Origin: UBA1351 sp963677625
Lineage (GTDB): Bacteria; Bacillota; Clostridia; Lachnospirales; Vallitaleaceae
NCBI GenBank assembly: GCA_963677625.2
Contig: CAXXSW010000002.1
Location: 744,001-808,000, forward strand
Direction: 5' to 3'
Length of the DNA stretch: 64,000 nucleotides
Shown: positions 27,465-36,644 of the stretch, in pieces
Numbering within the stretch: position 1 is the first letter of the stretch
How the letters are laid out: every line of letters begins with the position of its first letter
Position numbers and translations under genes: made by a program
Notes under the pieces: generated by a model
Told to the model about the DNA's origin: nothing
The model's database searches: none
The model's input: only the letters and a program-made list of their open reading frames with translations

Positions 27465-29006
27465 CTACTCACTTTCTTCCTCTTTAAGAACGCGACCACG
27501 GCCATAAAGCTGAGTTACATACTTAAGTTTATTACTGAAGTGATCGTTAAGCATATGGTCTTCATATCTCCATTGCCAATTACCAGCTGCAATACCAGGG
27601 GTATTCATCCTAGCCCAAGAGTCATAGGAGAAGACATCTTGAAGAGGTAGAACAGCCATTTCAGAAACAGAACCGTAGCAGGTTCTAATGAAGTCCCAAA
27701 CGACATCCATACCATCTGTATTCATGTAGCGTCGAACCTTATCTTGGCTTTTGGAAACAGCCTTTAGATACCAGCCAAGAGTTGTGTCATTGTCATGAGT
27801 GCCAGTATAACAAATAGAATGTGGGGTGTAGTTATGGGGTAAGAAACCATTTTCTTCTATGTCATCAAAGGCAAATTGAAGAATCTTCATACCGGGTAAG
27901 TGAAAATCGTCTCTAAGGGCTTCAACTTCAGGCGTAATAACACCTAAATCTTCTGCAATAATAGGAAGATCTTTTCCTAAGTTGTCTTCTAATGCATAGA
28001 AAAGATCATGTCCAGGTCCTTTTTTCCACTCCCCTGTAATAGCTGTTTCAGAACCATATGGAACAGCCCAGAATGCTTCAAATCCTCGGAAGTGATCAAT
28101 ACGAAGGAGGTCTACAAATTTAAGATTGTATGCAACTCGCTTGGTCCACCAGTCATAAGCTGATTTCTTGTGATTTTCCCAGTCGTATAAAGGGTTTCCC
28201 CATAATTGACCTGTTTCGCTGAAATAATCTGGAGGTACACCGGCTACTTCTGTTGGATAACCCTTGGAATCTAAGAAGAAGAGGTCTTTGTTAGCCCAGA
28301 CATCCGAAGAGTCAAAGGCGACAAAAATTGGCGTGTCTCCAATAATGGAAATACCCTTTTCATTAGCATAGGTCTTAAGCTCAAACCATTGTTTATAGAA
28401 TAAGAATTGAAGGAACTTGTAGAATTTTATTTCTTTTTTTAACTTAGTAGTCCATTTTTTCTTGCTTTCTTTAGTTGGGAAAGCAATATGTTGATCCCAT
28501 TCAGTCCATACAACTCCATGATGGAAGTCTTTAACAGCCATAAATAAGCCATAGTCTGATATCCATTCTTTTTGATTTGTACAGAAATTTTTATATTCTT
28601 TTTTCAGTTCTTCATCAGTAGTATTTTCAAAATGAAGAAATGCTTTCCTATATAGGCTGAACTTATACTCAATGACTGGACCATAGTCGATGACCTGAGG
28701 ATTCCAAACCCTAAGGTCAAGATCGTCTTCTGTCAGAAGACCCATATCCATCAGTTTATCCGGACTGATGATGAGTGGTTGGCCTGCAAAAGATGAAAAA
28801 GCTTGATAAGGTGAATCTCCATAACCCGTAGGTCCGATTGGCAATACCTGCCAAAGCTGCTGATCAGATGCTACTAAGAAGTCAATAAATCGGTATGCAT
28901 TATTTCCTAGGTCCCCAATCCCATAGGGGCCCGGAAAAGATGTCGGATGAACCAATATACCACCTTTACGATGGCTGGTATCCATTGCATTCACAGGTTT
29001 TCCCAT
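27465..29006 (-). CDS. malQ: 4-alpha-glucanotransferase (amylomaltase)
   Basis: The 513-residue GH77 enzyme transfers alpha-1,4-glucan segments between maltooligosaccharides and releases glucose. The N-terminal signature RKGGILVHPTSFPGPYGIGDLG and the catalytic blocks DLLRIDHFRGFEAFW (nucleophile Asp), IIAEDLGVI (acid/base Glu) and YTGTHDNDTTLGW (Asp) are intact. Length is typical for the bacterial enzyme. AGGAGGAATTAAAT precedes the ATG. With glgP and the GH65 phosphorylase in this window it would feed alpha-glucans into glucose phosphates. Confidence 0.97.
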   Translation of the reverse strand: MGKPVNAMDTSHRKGGILVHPTSFPGPYGIGDLGNNAYRFIDFLVASDQQLWQVLPIGPTGYGDSPYQAFSSFAGQPLIISPDKLMDMGLLTEDDLDLRVWNPQVIDYGPVIEYKFSLYRKAFLHFENTTDEELKKEYKNFCTNQKEWISDYGLFMAVKDFHHGVVWTEWDQHIAFPTKESKKKWTTKLKKEIKFYKFLQFLFYKQWFELKTYANEKGISIIGDTPIFVAFDSSDVWANKDLFFLDSKGYPTEVAGVPPDYFSETGQLWGNPLYDWENHKKSAYDWWTKRVAYNLKFVDLLRIDHFRGFEAFWAVPYGSETAITGEWKKGPGHDLFYALEDNLGKDLPIIAEDLGVITPEVEALRDDFHLPGMKILQFAFDDIEENGFLPHNYTPHSICYTGTHDNDTTLGWYLKAVSKSQDKVRRYMNTDGMDVVWDFIRTCYGSVSEMAVLPLQDVFSYDSWARMNTPGIAAGNWQWRYEDHMLNDHFSNKLKYVTQLYGRGRVLKEEESE

Positions 29007-29236
29007 ATTTAATTCCTCCTCTTACGTGGTAAGAAACTTATCTGTACAGTATTATCATAGAAGCTTATAATTTACTACAAAAAGACCCGTCTTATTAAGG
29101 TTGTATAATAAATTATTCTACAATTAACATTTAATATGTTTCATTATACATGATAAAGGTTATAGGTACAATGATTTGTTAGATACATACATAAAAGCAG
29201 CTTATATATGGGGCCGATATATTTTTATAAGACTAG

Positions 29237-30679
29237 TTAGTTTTCCATCATCATTTTTTGCTTTAGGTCATAAAGAGGCTTGGATAAATCTACGAACACA
29301 GGTTGTGGGTTAATGAGTCGTCTGGATTCATCCCATAATGTGGTTAGTTCGTGATCACAATGGGCTTTGATTTCCATTGTTGAAGGCAGTTTATAAACCT
29401 GCTTGCCCTTAATAAAAATCGGTTCCAACATTTCACGAATGGTATATGTATTAGCCTTAAGTTCAGTTTTTTTCCATGGTGCAATTGGATCAAAGATTAC
29501 TAAAGGCTCGTTTTCATTATAGTTTTCATGATCCAGTACTATGAGGTCAGCTTTTATTTTACCAGTTCTTTTGCTATAGATGCGAAGAAGCCTTTTGTTT
29601 CCAGGATTAGTAACTTTGATTTGATTCTCGGACAACTTGATTTTTGGTATGTATTTTTCACCATCATAAAGAGCTGCAAGCTTATAAACACCACCGAAGG
29701 CAGGACAGTCTTTAGAGGTGATTAGATTTGTCCCGACGCCCCACAAGCTGATTTTTGAACCTTGTAGTTTCAAATCCCGAATCAGATATTCATCCAAATC
29801 ACTTGAGGCTGAAATGATAGCGTTCTCGAATCCAGCAGCATCCAGTAATTTACGAGCTTCTTTTGATAAGTAGGATAAGTCACCACTGTCTAAACGAATG
29901 CCGATGGTACTTGGTTTGTATCCTTTTTCATAAAGTTCTTTAAAAACTTTAATTGCATTGGGAACACCTGACTTGATTGTGTCGTATGTATCTACTAAAA
30001 GTAAACAGTTATCAGGATAGAGTTCTGCATACGCGCGAAAGGCTTCTAGTTCAGAAGAGAAACTCATAACCCAGCTATGGGCATGGGTTCCTTTTACAGG
30101 AAGATTGAACATCTTTCCAGCAAGTACATTGGAAGTTGCACCACAACCGCCAATAATTGCAGCTCTTGCACCATAAATACCTGCATCAGGACCTTGGGCT
30201 CTGCGAAGACCAAACTCTAAAACTGTATCATCTCCTGCTGCCCATTTGACCCTGGCGGCTTTGGTTGCTATAAGACTCTGGTGATTAATGATATTGAGAA
30301 GAGCTGTCTCAATTAACTGTGCCTGGCAAATAGGGGCAATAATTTTTACAATTGGTTCATAGGGAAATACAACGGTTCCTTCAGAAACAGCATAGATATC
30401 ACCTGTAAAGCTAAAGTCTTTAAGATATGTAATAAAGTCTTCTTCGAAAATAGTTTGTCTTCTTAGATAGTTAATATCATCATCAGTAAATGATAAGTTG
30501 TTGAGATAATCAACAAACTGTTCCAAACCAGCTGCAATAGAAAAAGAGCTCCCGCTAGGGTTTGAACGGTAGAACATATCAAAAACTACAGTAGCATCAT
30601 TATCTTTATGATGAAAATAACCTTGCATCATGGTCAATTCGTAAAAATCGGTTAGTAAAGTTAAATCTAAATTTGGCAT
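29237..30679 (-). CDS. pncB: Nicotinate phosphoribosyltransferase
   Basis: The 480-residue enzyme makes nicotinate mononucleotide from nicotinate and PRPP (NAD salvage). Family blocks: LLTDFYELTMMQGYF at the N-terminus, FGLRRAQGPDAGIYGARAAIIGG in the active site, GTHAHSWVMSF with the phosphorylatable His region, and IRLDSGDLSYLSKEARK. Length is typical of the Gram-positive type. CTAGGAGGAATTAG precedes the start. It is monocistronic; the 230 bp before malQ contain nothing I recognise. Confidence 0.96.
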   Translation of the reverse strand: MPNLDLTLLTDFYELTMMQGYFHHKDNDATVVFDMFYRSNPSGSSFSIAAGLEQFVDYLNNLSFTDDDINYLRRQTIFEEDFITYLKDFSFTGDIYAVSEGTVVFPYEPIVKIIAPICQAQLIETALLNIINHQSLIATKAARVKWAAGDDTVLEFGLRRAQGPDAGIYGARAAIIGGCGATSNVLAGKMFNLPVKGTHAHSWVMSFSSELEAFRAYAELYPDNCLLLVDTYDTIKSGVPNAIKVFKELYEKGYKPSTIGIRLDSGDLSYLSKEARKLLDAAGFENAIISASSDLDEYLIRDLKLQGSKISLWGVGTNLITSKDCPAFGGVYKLAALYDGEKYIPKIKLSENQIKVTNPGNKRLLRIYSKRTGKIKADLIVLDHENYNENEPLVIFDPIAPWKKTELKANTYTIREMLEPIFIKGKQVYKLPSTMEIKAHCDHELTTLWDESRRLINPQPVFVDLSKPLYDLKQKMMMEN

Positions 30680-30757
30680 CTAATTCCTCCTAGGCCTTAA
30701 GTATACCTTTATTTTATAGGAAGAAAGAGGGTCTAGCAATAGAAAAAAGGTGGAGGC

Positions 30758-30786
30758 TTGCATATTAGATTAGGATTTGTTATACT
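30758..30786 (+). promoter_or_regulatory. Promoter of a micro-gene
   Basis: TTGCAT (30758-30763), 17 bp, TATACT (30781-30786), about 28 bp before a start codon with a good ribosome site. Confidence 0.55.
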
Positions 30787-30814
30787 GTTTCTAATATTTG
30801 AAAGGAATTTAACG

Positions 30815-30943
30815 ATGAAAGATCAAGTTTTACGTCAATTTACAATAGAACGTTTACCACTTTCAACTGCCGGAATAGTAAACATTTTAGGCATTAACGG
30901 GATAAGTGCGTCTATTATTAGTATTATTGACCAAGAAACTTGA
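30815..30943 (+). CDS. 42-residue protein of unknown function with its own promoter and terminator
   Basis: ATG 30815 is preceded by GAAAGGAATTTAACG; the frame encodes 42 residues beginning MKDQVLRQFTIERLPLS, with a moderately hydrophobic Ile-rich centre (GIVNILGINGISASIISII) and an acidic end. A sigma-A promoter lies 28 bp upstream and a perfect intrinsic terminator 30 bp downstream, so it forms a complete independent transcription unit of about 200 nt. I recognise no family. It could be a small regulatory or membrane-associated peptide, or the transcript could act as a small RNA with a chance reading frame. Confidence 0.6.
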   Translation: MKDQVLRQFTIERLPLSTAGIVNILGINGISASIISIIDQET

Positions 30944-30971
30944 TGTTGAATTTTCTCCTGGGAGCAAAGGC

Positions 30972-31001
30972 AGCAGACAAGTTTTCTTGTCTGCTTTTTT
31001 T
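30972..31001 (+). terminator. Intrinsic terminator of the micro-gene
   Basis: A 10-bp stem AGCAGACAAG/CTTGTCTGCT with TTTT loop and a run of seven Ts. Confidence 0.88.
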
Positions 31002-31111
31002 ATTCTATAGGAAAGTTCTCTATATGAATTTTATGAGTAGAAGCATCTTATAAAATGTTAAGGAAACTTTCCTAGCGAAACAATCGCAAGCGAACGAGGT
31101 GGAGCCTCTTT
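31002..31111. repeat. Dispersed terminator-associated repeat, long form (copy 1)
   Basis: It starts TATTCTATAGGAAAGTTCTC right after a terminator T-run. TAGGAAAGTT (31008-31017) is answered by AACTTTCCTA (31065-31074), a 10-bp inverted repeat, and followed by GCGAACGAGGTGGAGCCTCT (31090-31109). Related copies lie near 35.8, 46.0 and 54.1 kb. Confidence 0.6.
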
Positions 31112-31141
31112 GTTTTGTATTAAAGACTCTAGGAGGAAAAA

Positions 31142-32386
31142 ATGAGTACAAACTTTTCAAATACAGCAAGTCAAAAATGGTTGAATCAGCTAAGGAATAA
31201 TATTTACAAGAACTATATTTTTACTCTTTTATTTAATTTTAATGTAACAAGTGGCGTATGGATGCTCTATCTTGCATATAGAGGTTTGAGTTTGTTTGAA
31301 ATAGGTCTTATGGAGGCGATTTTCCATATTACATCTTTTACTATGGAAGTACCAACAGGTGTAGTTGCTGATTTGCTTGGTCGTAAAGCATCAAGGATTA
31401 TTGGTAGATTTATGGCAGTTATTGCCACGGTTTTCATGATATATTCTTCAGGTCCTTTTGGATTTGCACTTAGTTTTATCTTTAGTGCCTTAAGTTATAA
31501 TTTGGAATCAGGAGCAGGCGATGCACTTATATATGACTCATTAAAAGAGATTGGAAAAGACAAGACTTATATGAAAGTGAAAGGAAGAGGGGAAGGACTT
31601 TTCCAAGTAGCCAATGCTATAGCCCTTCCAATCGGTGGATATCTAGCAACAAGGGACTACCAATCTGTGTATAAGTTAGCCTTTATTATTGGAATCGTAA
31701 CTTTTATATATACCTTTTCCTTTGTGGAACCGAAGATAGGGAGAGTCGAAAAAAAGGGTAATCACTTGGCTACATTTAAGCACCAATTAGTAGACTCCAT
31801 AAGCATCGTTAAAAAATCTAAGGATTTAGCTTTTTTGATTATTATGGCTGAATCTTATGGTGTGTTTGCAACAACGACCTTCTTTTATATCCAGAATTAT
31901 TTAAAAGAGGGTGGTAGAAGTGAATTGAGAATAGGCCTGGTATTGGCCCTAGGTTCAGTATTGGCAGCCTTATTAGCTACAGCGGCCCATAGAATTGAAA
32001 AAGGCTTTGGTTTTAAAAAGACATTAACCATTTTATTAGTAGCAGGAAGTGGTTGCTTATGGATGATGGCAAGTGGATTTTTGGCAGAGATTGGGATTAT
32101 TCTTTTAAGTGTTTTTGAAGTTGTTGAGTATGTTGTTATGAGTGATTATATCAATAAACTGATTCCCAGTGAACGTAGGGCGACAATTCTATCTATGGAA
32201 AGTATGTTATTTAGTTTTTTCATGATTATCGTTTTCCCTCTTGTGGGGTTAGTTGGAGATATTTGGGGCTTACAAACATCCTTTATACTTATTGCCATTC
32301 TATCAACGGGAGTTACGATATTAATGGTTAGAAGGATTCACCTTAATAAGCATGTCAGTACTTTTGAAAAAGTTAAAAATGAGTAA
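31142..32386 (+). CDS. MFS transporter
   Basis: The 414-residue protein has about twelve membrane helices. The loop between helices 2 and 3 reads GVVADLLGRKASRIIGR, the classical MFS signature (G-x3-D-x2-GR-K), and the N-terminal block NVTSGVWMLYLAYRGLSLFEIGLMEAIFH is typical of small Firmicutes efflux-type carriers. CTAGGAGGAAAAA precedes the ATG. No neighbouring gene suggests a substrate. Confidence 0.9.
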   Translation: MSTNFSNTASQKWLNQLRNNIYKNYIFTLLFNFNVTSGVWMLYLAYRGLSLFEIGLMEAIFHITSFTMEVPTGVVADLLGRKASRIIGRFMAVIATVFMIYSSGPFGFALSFIFSALSYNLESGAGDALIYDSLKEIGKDKTYMKVKGRGEGLFQVANAIALPIGGYLATRDYQSVYKLAFIIGIVTFIYTFSFVEPKIGRVEKKGNHLATFKHQLVDSISIVKKSKDLAFLIIMAESYGVFATTTFFYIQNYLKEGGRSELRIGLVLALGSVLAALLATAAHRIEKGFGFKKTLTILLVAGSGCLWMMASGFLAEIGIILLSVFEVVEYVVMSDYINKLIPSERRATILSMESMLFSFFMIIVFPLVGLVGDIWGLQTSFILIAILSTGVTILMVRRIHLNKHVSTFEKVKNE

Positions 32387-32443
32387 TCTTGATATGGATT
32401 CCATAATATAGTAGGAATTATTATTAGCAATGACTTAAAAACC

Positions 32444-32472
32444 TTTACAAACAAGGACTTAAGAAGTATAAT
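32444..32472 (+). promoter_or_regulatory. ileS promoter
   Basis: TTTACA (32444-32449), 17 bp, TATAAT (32467-32472), 115 bp before the start. The leader holds no T-box signature. Confidence 0.6.
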
Positions 32473-32587
32473 TATGAATTGATTGTGAAGCTTTAATAGA
32501 AGCAAACTAAAAGACGATTATAATCCTTTAGCAATAATAGGATCATGAATAATCCTTGATAAACAAGGAAAAAGGGACCTAGGAGGA

Positions 32588-35500
32588 ATGAAAGTGTACG
32601 AAAAAGTATCGACGAAACTCAACTTTGTTGAACGTGAAAAAAAAGTTTTAGAGTTTTGGAAGGAAAATAAGATTTTCGAGAAAAGTATCGAATTAAGAAG
32701 TGATGGGCCTACATATACGTTCTATGACGGACCACCAACTGCAAATGGTAAGCCTCATATTGGACATGTACTTACTCGTGTTATTAAAGACTTGATTCCT
32801 AGGTACCAAACTATGAAGGGAAACAAGGTTCTACGTAAGGCAGGATGGGATACCCATGGTCTACCTGTCGAGATTGAAGTGGAAAAAGCAGAAGGTATTG
32901 ATGGTAAAGAACAGATTGAAGCATATGGTATAGAACCATTTGTTGATAAATGTAAGACGTCAGTATGGAAATATAAGAGCATGTGGGAGGATTTCAGTGG
33001 AACCGTAGGTTTCTGGGCTGATATGGATGACCCTTATGTAACTTATCATAATGAATACATTGAATCTGTTTGGTGGTCCTTAAAACAAATTTGGGATAAA
33101 GGCTTGTTATATCAAGGTCATAAGATTATTCCATACTGTCCACGTTGCGGTACATCTCTTTCTTCACATGAAGTTGCACAAGGCTACAAGGATGTTGAAG
33201 AAACTTCAGTTATGGTTAAGTTTAAAATCGAAGATGAGGAAAATGGTTACTTCCTTGCATGGACAACAACTCCTTGGACTCTTCCGAGTAACGTTGGTCT
33301 TTGTGTTAACCCCTTGGAAGAATATGTGCGTGTTGAAGCAGAAGGCAATGAATATGTTTTGGCACATGCATTATGTGACAGTGTCTTTGATGCAGGTGAA
33401 GATGGAGAAAAGACCTACAAGGTTATTGATACTTTTACAGGACAAGATCTTGAATATAAACGTTATGAACCTCTATTCGATTTTGCGAAATGTGATGAAA
33501 AAGGTTTTTTTGTGACCTGTGATTCTTATGTAACCTTATCTGATGGTACAGGTATCGTACATATTGCTCCAGCATTTGGTGAAGACGATAATAAAGTAGG
33601 TCGTAAATATGGACTTCCTTTTGTTCAATATGTTAATGATCAGGGTAAGTTCACACCTGAAGTCACACCTTGGGTAGGAGTAGATGTTAAGGCCGCTGAT
33701 CCAGATATTATTGATTACTTACGAGAAAGTGGTAAACTCTTTAAAGCTCTTGATTATGAGCATTCATATCCACACTGCTGGAGATGTGATACACCACTAA
33801 TTTACTATGCTAAAGATACTTGGTTCATTGAAGTAACCAAGGTGAAAGAAAATATGATTGCCAATAACAACAAGATTAATTGGCTACCCAAGTCGATTGG
33901 TGAAAAACGTTTTGGTGACTGGTTAGAAAATGTAGTGGATTGGGGAATTTCCAGAGATAGATACTGGGGGACACCACTTCCTATATGGGAATGTGAATGT
34001 GGACATAAACATGCTATTGGTTCTATTGAAGAACTTAAATCTTTGTCAAAAGACTGTCCTGATAACATCGAACTCCACCGACCTTTTGTTGATGATGTGC
34101 ATATTACGTGTGAGAAATGTGGAAATGACAAGATGACTAGGGTATTACCAGTTATTGACTGTTGGTATGATTCAGGTGCTATGCCTTTTGCTCAATGGCA
34201 CTACCCATTTGAAAATAAGGAAATCTTTGAAGATAACTTCCCTGCCAACTTTATCTCGGAAGCTGTTGACCAAACCAGAGGATGGTTCTACTCACTTCTG
34301 GCAATTTCAACCTTGCTCTTTGATGAGCCTGCATATAAGAATGTCATTGTTCTTGGATTGGTTCAGGATGAGAACGGGCAGAAGATGTCCAAGTCAAAAG
34401 GGAATGCAGTTGATCCTTTTGATGCCTTGAATACTTATGGTGCTGATGCTATTCGTTGGTATTTTTACAACAACTCAGCTCCTTGGTTGCCTAATAAGTT
34501 CCATGGTGACGCTGTTGTAGAAGGTCAGCGTAAGTTTATGGGTACTTTTTGGAATACATACGCATTCTATGTTCTGTATGCTAATATAGACCAGTTCGAT
34601 CCAACACAGTATAAGCTTGAAGCAGATAAGCTAAACTTAATGGATAAATGGTTACTTAGTAAGTTGAATACCTTGGTTAAGTTTGTTGATGATAACTTGA
34701 GCAATTATAGAATTACTGAATCGACAAGAGCAATCAGTGAATTTGTTGATGATCTTTCCAATTGGTATGTAAGACGAAGCCGTGAACGTTACTGGCAAAA
34801 AGACATGAATCAAGATAAGATTAATGCATATATGACCTTGTATACAACACTTGAGACTTTGTCTAAGTTATGTGCACCTTTTGTTCCATTTATGGCTGAG
34901 GATATTTATAGGAATTTGGTTGTGAATTTTGATAAAAATGCTTATGAGAGTGTTCACTTATGTGATTTCCCTATAGCTGATGAATCCATGATTGATGAAA
35001 AGCTAGAAGAGCAAATGGATGTTGTTCTTAAGGCTGTTGTTTCAGGACGTGCTGCAAGAAATGGCGCTAATATCAAGAACAGACAACCACTTCCAAAAAT
35101 GTATATTAAGTATGATGGTTCACTAGAAGAAGGATTTGCTGAAATTGTTCGAGAAGAACTTAATGTAAAAGATGTTGAAATTACAGATGATGTCAGTGGA
35201 TTTACAACATACTCCTTCAAGCCACAGCTCAGAACAGTAGGTCCTAAATATGGTAAGTATCTTAATCAGATTCGTACTGCACTTAGTGAAGTTGATGGCA
35301 ATCATGCTATGGCGGAACTGAAGGAACAAGGCCATCTTGCCTTTGATTTTAATGGCTTTGAAGTAACATTGACTGAAGAAGATTTGTTAATTGATAATGC
35401 TAAAATGGAAGGCTTTGCTTCAGTAGCTGATGGGGATATGACCGTTGTTCTTGATACAAACTTAAGTGATGAATTGATTGAAGAAGGTTTCGTACGTGAA

Positions 35501-35731
35501 ATTATTTCTAAGATTCAAACCATGCGAAAAGAAGCCGATTTTGAAGTGACTGACTATATCCTATTCGGTTATGGAAACAACGATAAAATTGAAGAACTAA
35601 TCAAGGCTAATCAGGAAACTATACAAGAAGAGACCCTTATTAAAGAAGTTAAAAATGAACTCTTTGAAGGCTATAGCAAGAACTGGAATGTCAACGGTGA
35701 AATTGTAGACTTTGTAGTTAAAAAAGCCTAA
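32588..35731 (+). CDS. ileS: Isoleucine--tRNA ligase, type 2 (eukaryote-like)
   Basis: The 1047-residue enzyme attaches isoleucine to tRNA-Ile. The active-site motifs are the HIGH block FYDGPPTANGKPHIGHVLTR and the KMSKS block GQKMSKSKGNAVDPF; an editing (CP1) domain lies between, with the editing-site region AWTTTPWTLPSNVGL. Length over 1000 residues, the GPPTANGKPHIGH form and absence of a C-terminal zinc ribbon point to the type 2 class, which tends to be poorly inhibited by mupirocin. AGGAGG precedes the ATG. It is the only housekeeping synthetase in the window. Confidence 0.97.
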   Translation: MKVYEKVSTKLNFVEREKKVLEFWKENKIFEKSIELRSDGPTYTFYDGPPTANGKPHIGHVLTRVIKDLIPRYQTMKGNKVLRKAGWDTHGLPVEIEVEKAEGIDGKEQIEAYGIEPFVDKCKTSVWKYKSMWEDFSGTVGFWADMDDPYVTYHNEYIESVWWSLKQIWDKGLLYQGHKIIPYCPRCGTSLSSHEVAQGYKDVEETSVMVKFKIEDEENGYFLAWTTTPWTLPSNVGLCVNPLEEYVRVEAEGNEYVLAHALCDSVFDAGEDGEKTYKVIDTFTGQDLEYKRYEPLFDFAKCDEKGFFVTCDSYVTLSDGTGIVHIAPAFGEDDNKVGRKYGLPFVQYVNDQGKFTPEVTPWVGVDVKAADPDIIDYLRESGKLFKALDYEHSYPHCWRCDTPLIYYAKDTWFIEVTKVKENMIANNNKINWLPKSIGEKRFGDWLENVVDWGISRDRYWGTPLPIWECECGHKHAIGSIEELKSLSKDCPDNIELHRPFVDDVHITCEKCGNDKMTRVLPVIDCWYDSGAMPFAQWHYPFENKEIFEDNFPANFISEAVDQTRGWFYSLLAISTLLFDEPAYKNVIVLGLVQDENGQKMSKSKGNAVDPFDALNTYGADAIRWYFYNNSAPWLPNKFHGDAVVEGQRKFMGTFWNTYAFYVLYANIDQFDPTQYKLEADKLNLMDKWLLSKLNTLVKFVDDNLSNYRITESTRAISEFVDDLSNWYVRRSRERYWQKDMNQDKINAYMTLYTTLETLSKLCAPFVPFMAEDIYRNLVVNFDKNAYESVHLCDFPIADESMIDEKLEEQMDVVLKAVVSGRAARNGANIKNRQPLPKMYIKYDGSLEEGFAEIVREELNVKDVEITDDVSGFTTYSFKPQLRTVGPKYGKYLNQIRTALSEVDGNHAMAELKEQGHLAFDFNGFEVTLTEEDLLIDNAKMEGFASVADGDMTVVLDTNLSDELIEEGFVREIISKIQTMRKEADFEVTDYILFGYGNNDKIEELIKANQETIQEETLIKEVKNELFEGYSKNWNVNGEIVDFVVKKA

Positions 35732-35787
35732 ACAAACAAAGACTTATTAGACAAGTAAATATATCTTAACACTCTAACAGTATAGGA

Positions 35788-35820
35788 AAGCATCGGCCAA
35801 GTTGCCGGTGCTTCTTTTCT
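35788..35820 (+). terminator. ileS terminator
   Basis: A 10-bp stem AAGCATCGGC/GCCGGTGCTT with a 6-nt loop and a T-rich tail. The preceding bases 35781-35790 read TATAGGAAAG, the core of the dispersed repeat. Confidence 0.8.
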
Positions 35821-35863
35821 TATTTACTAGAAAAGTCCTCCATAGGACTTTCCGTCGAAAGTT
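35821..35863. repeat. Dispersed terminator-associated repeat (divergent copy 2)
   Basis: TATTTACTAGAAAAGTCCTC matches copy 1 at 15 of 20 positions, again directly behind a terminator. AAAGTCC/GGACTTT forms a hairpin and GTCGAAAG follows. Confidence 0.45.
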
Positions 35864-35979
35864 GGAAGAATCCGCTAAAGGATAGAAACAGGGTCCTTAA
35901 ATGATGCTTTGGTCATAATGAATAGAGATCTAAAAGCAAGAGGACCTTTTAATAATGAAAGAAGCTTTGTTTAAAATAG

Positions 35980-36008
35980 TTGACAAAGAAATACTTCGGT
36001 GATAGAAT
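35980..36008 (+). promoter_or_regulatory. marR promoter
   Basis: TTGACA (35980-35985), 17 bp, TAGAAT (36003-36008). AATACTTCG (35990-35998) lies in the spacer and recurs in the marR-arsA gap, a candidate MarR half-site. Confidence 0.6.
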
Positions 36009-36034
36009 TAAATTAATTCGAAGGAGGAAGTAAA

Positions 36035-36523
36035 TTGCAATTTAATCTTAATAACCTTGAAGAAACCATGTTTGATATGATAGATCAGATTAAGATTTTA
36101 TTCTCTGAAGATATTTGGGAGAATATCTTATTGAATTGTACCAAGAATGAGATGTTCGTACTTATGTGGTTATACAGGAACGATGAAGTTAATATGTCGT
36201 CCATAGCTCAATACTTGAATGTCCCTCTTAATACGGCAACTGGTATTGTTAGCCGTATGGAGAAAAAAGATATGATTAAACGGGTAAGAAGTAATACGGA
36301 CAAACGTGTTGTTACTATTGAGATGACAGATCAAGGTCTTGGCCAGATTGACTTAATTATGAGAGAATATCTGAAATATGGTCAGAGAATCTTAAAGGAC
36401 TTAAGTCTTGAAGAGATACACTTGCTTAATAAACTTCTAACAAAAGTTGTGGATTTACTACAACACGCTGGAGAGGAAGAGGTTCAAGCTAAGAAACAAA
36501 TCCGTAAAATTCAAATTACCTAA
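36035..36523 (+). CDS. MarR-family transcriptional regulator
   Basis: The 162-residue winged-helix regulator starts with TTG at 36035, directly behind AAGGAGGAAGTAAA. The DNA-binding part contains EMFVLMWLYRNDEVNMSSIAQYLNVPLNTATGIVSRMEKKDMIKRVRSNTDKRVVTIEMTDQG, typical of MarR (helix-turn-helix plus wing with DxR). It is the first gene of a cluster with two ArsA-type ATPases. The AATACTTCG motif in its own promoter and upstream of arsA suggests it controls itself and the ATPases. Confidence 0.92.
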   Translation: MQFNLNNLEETMFDMIDQIKILFSEDIWENILLNCTKNEMFVLMWLYRNDEVNMSSIAQYLNVPLNTATGIVSRMEKKDMIKRVRSNTDKRVVTIEMTDQGLGQIDLIMREYLKYGQRILKDLSLEEIHLLNKLLTKVVDLLQHAGEEEVQAKKQIRKIQIT

Positions 36524-36562
36524 GTATCTATAAAGAGCTGCCAAGTGGCAGTTAACTTTATG

Positions 36563-36591
36563 ACGAATACTTCGAATGACGAACTATTCGT
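36563..36591. promoter_or_regulatory. Inverted repeat in the marR-arsA gap (possible operator)
   Basis: ACGAATA (36563-36569) and TATTCGT (36585-36591) form a 7-bp inverted repeat around CTTCGAATGACGAAC. AATACTTCG at 36566-36574 also occurs in the marR promoter. Confidence 0.45.
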
Positions 36592-36644
36592 TTGTAGAAA
36601 TAAAATTCTTGTTAATTATATGTATTGAAAAAGTGAGGTAAAAG

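Noticed and set aside
32387..32587. T-box riboswitch upstream of ileS
   Set aside because: The conserved T-box sequence (GGGTGGNACCGCG) and an associated terminator are absent from the leader.
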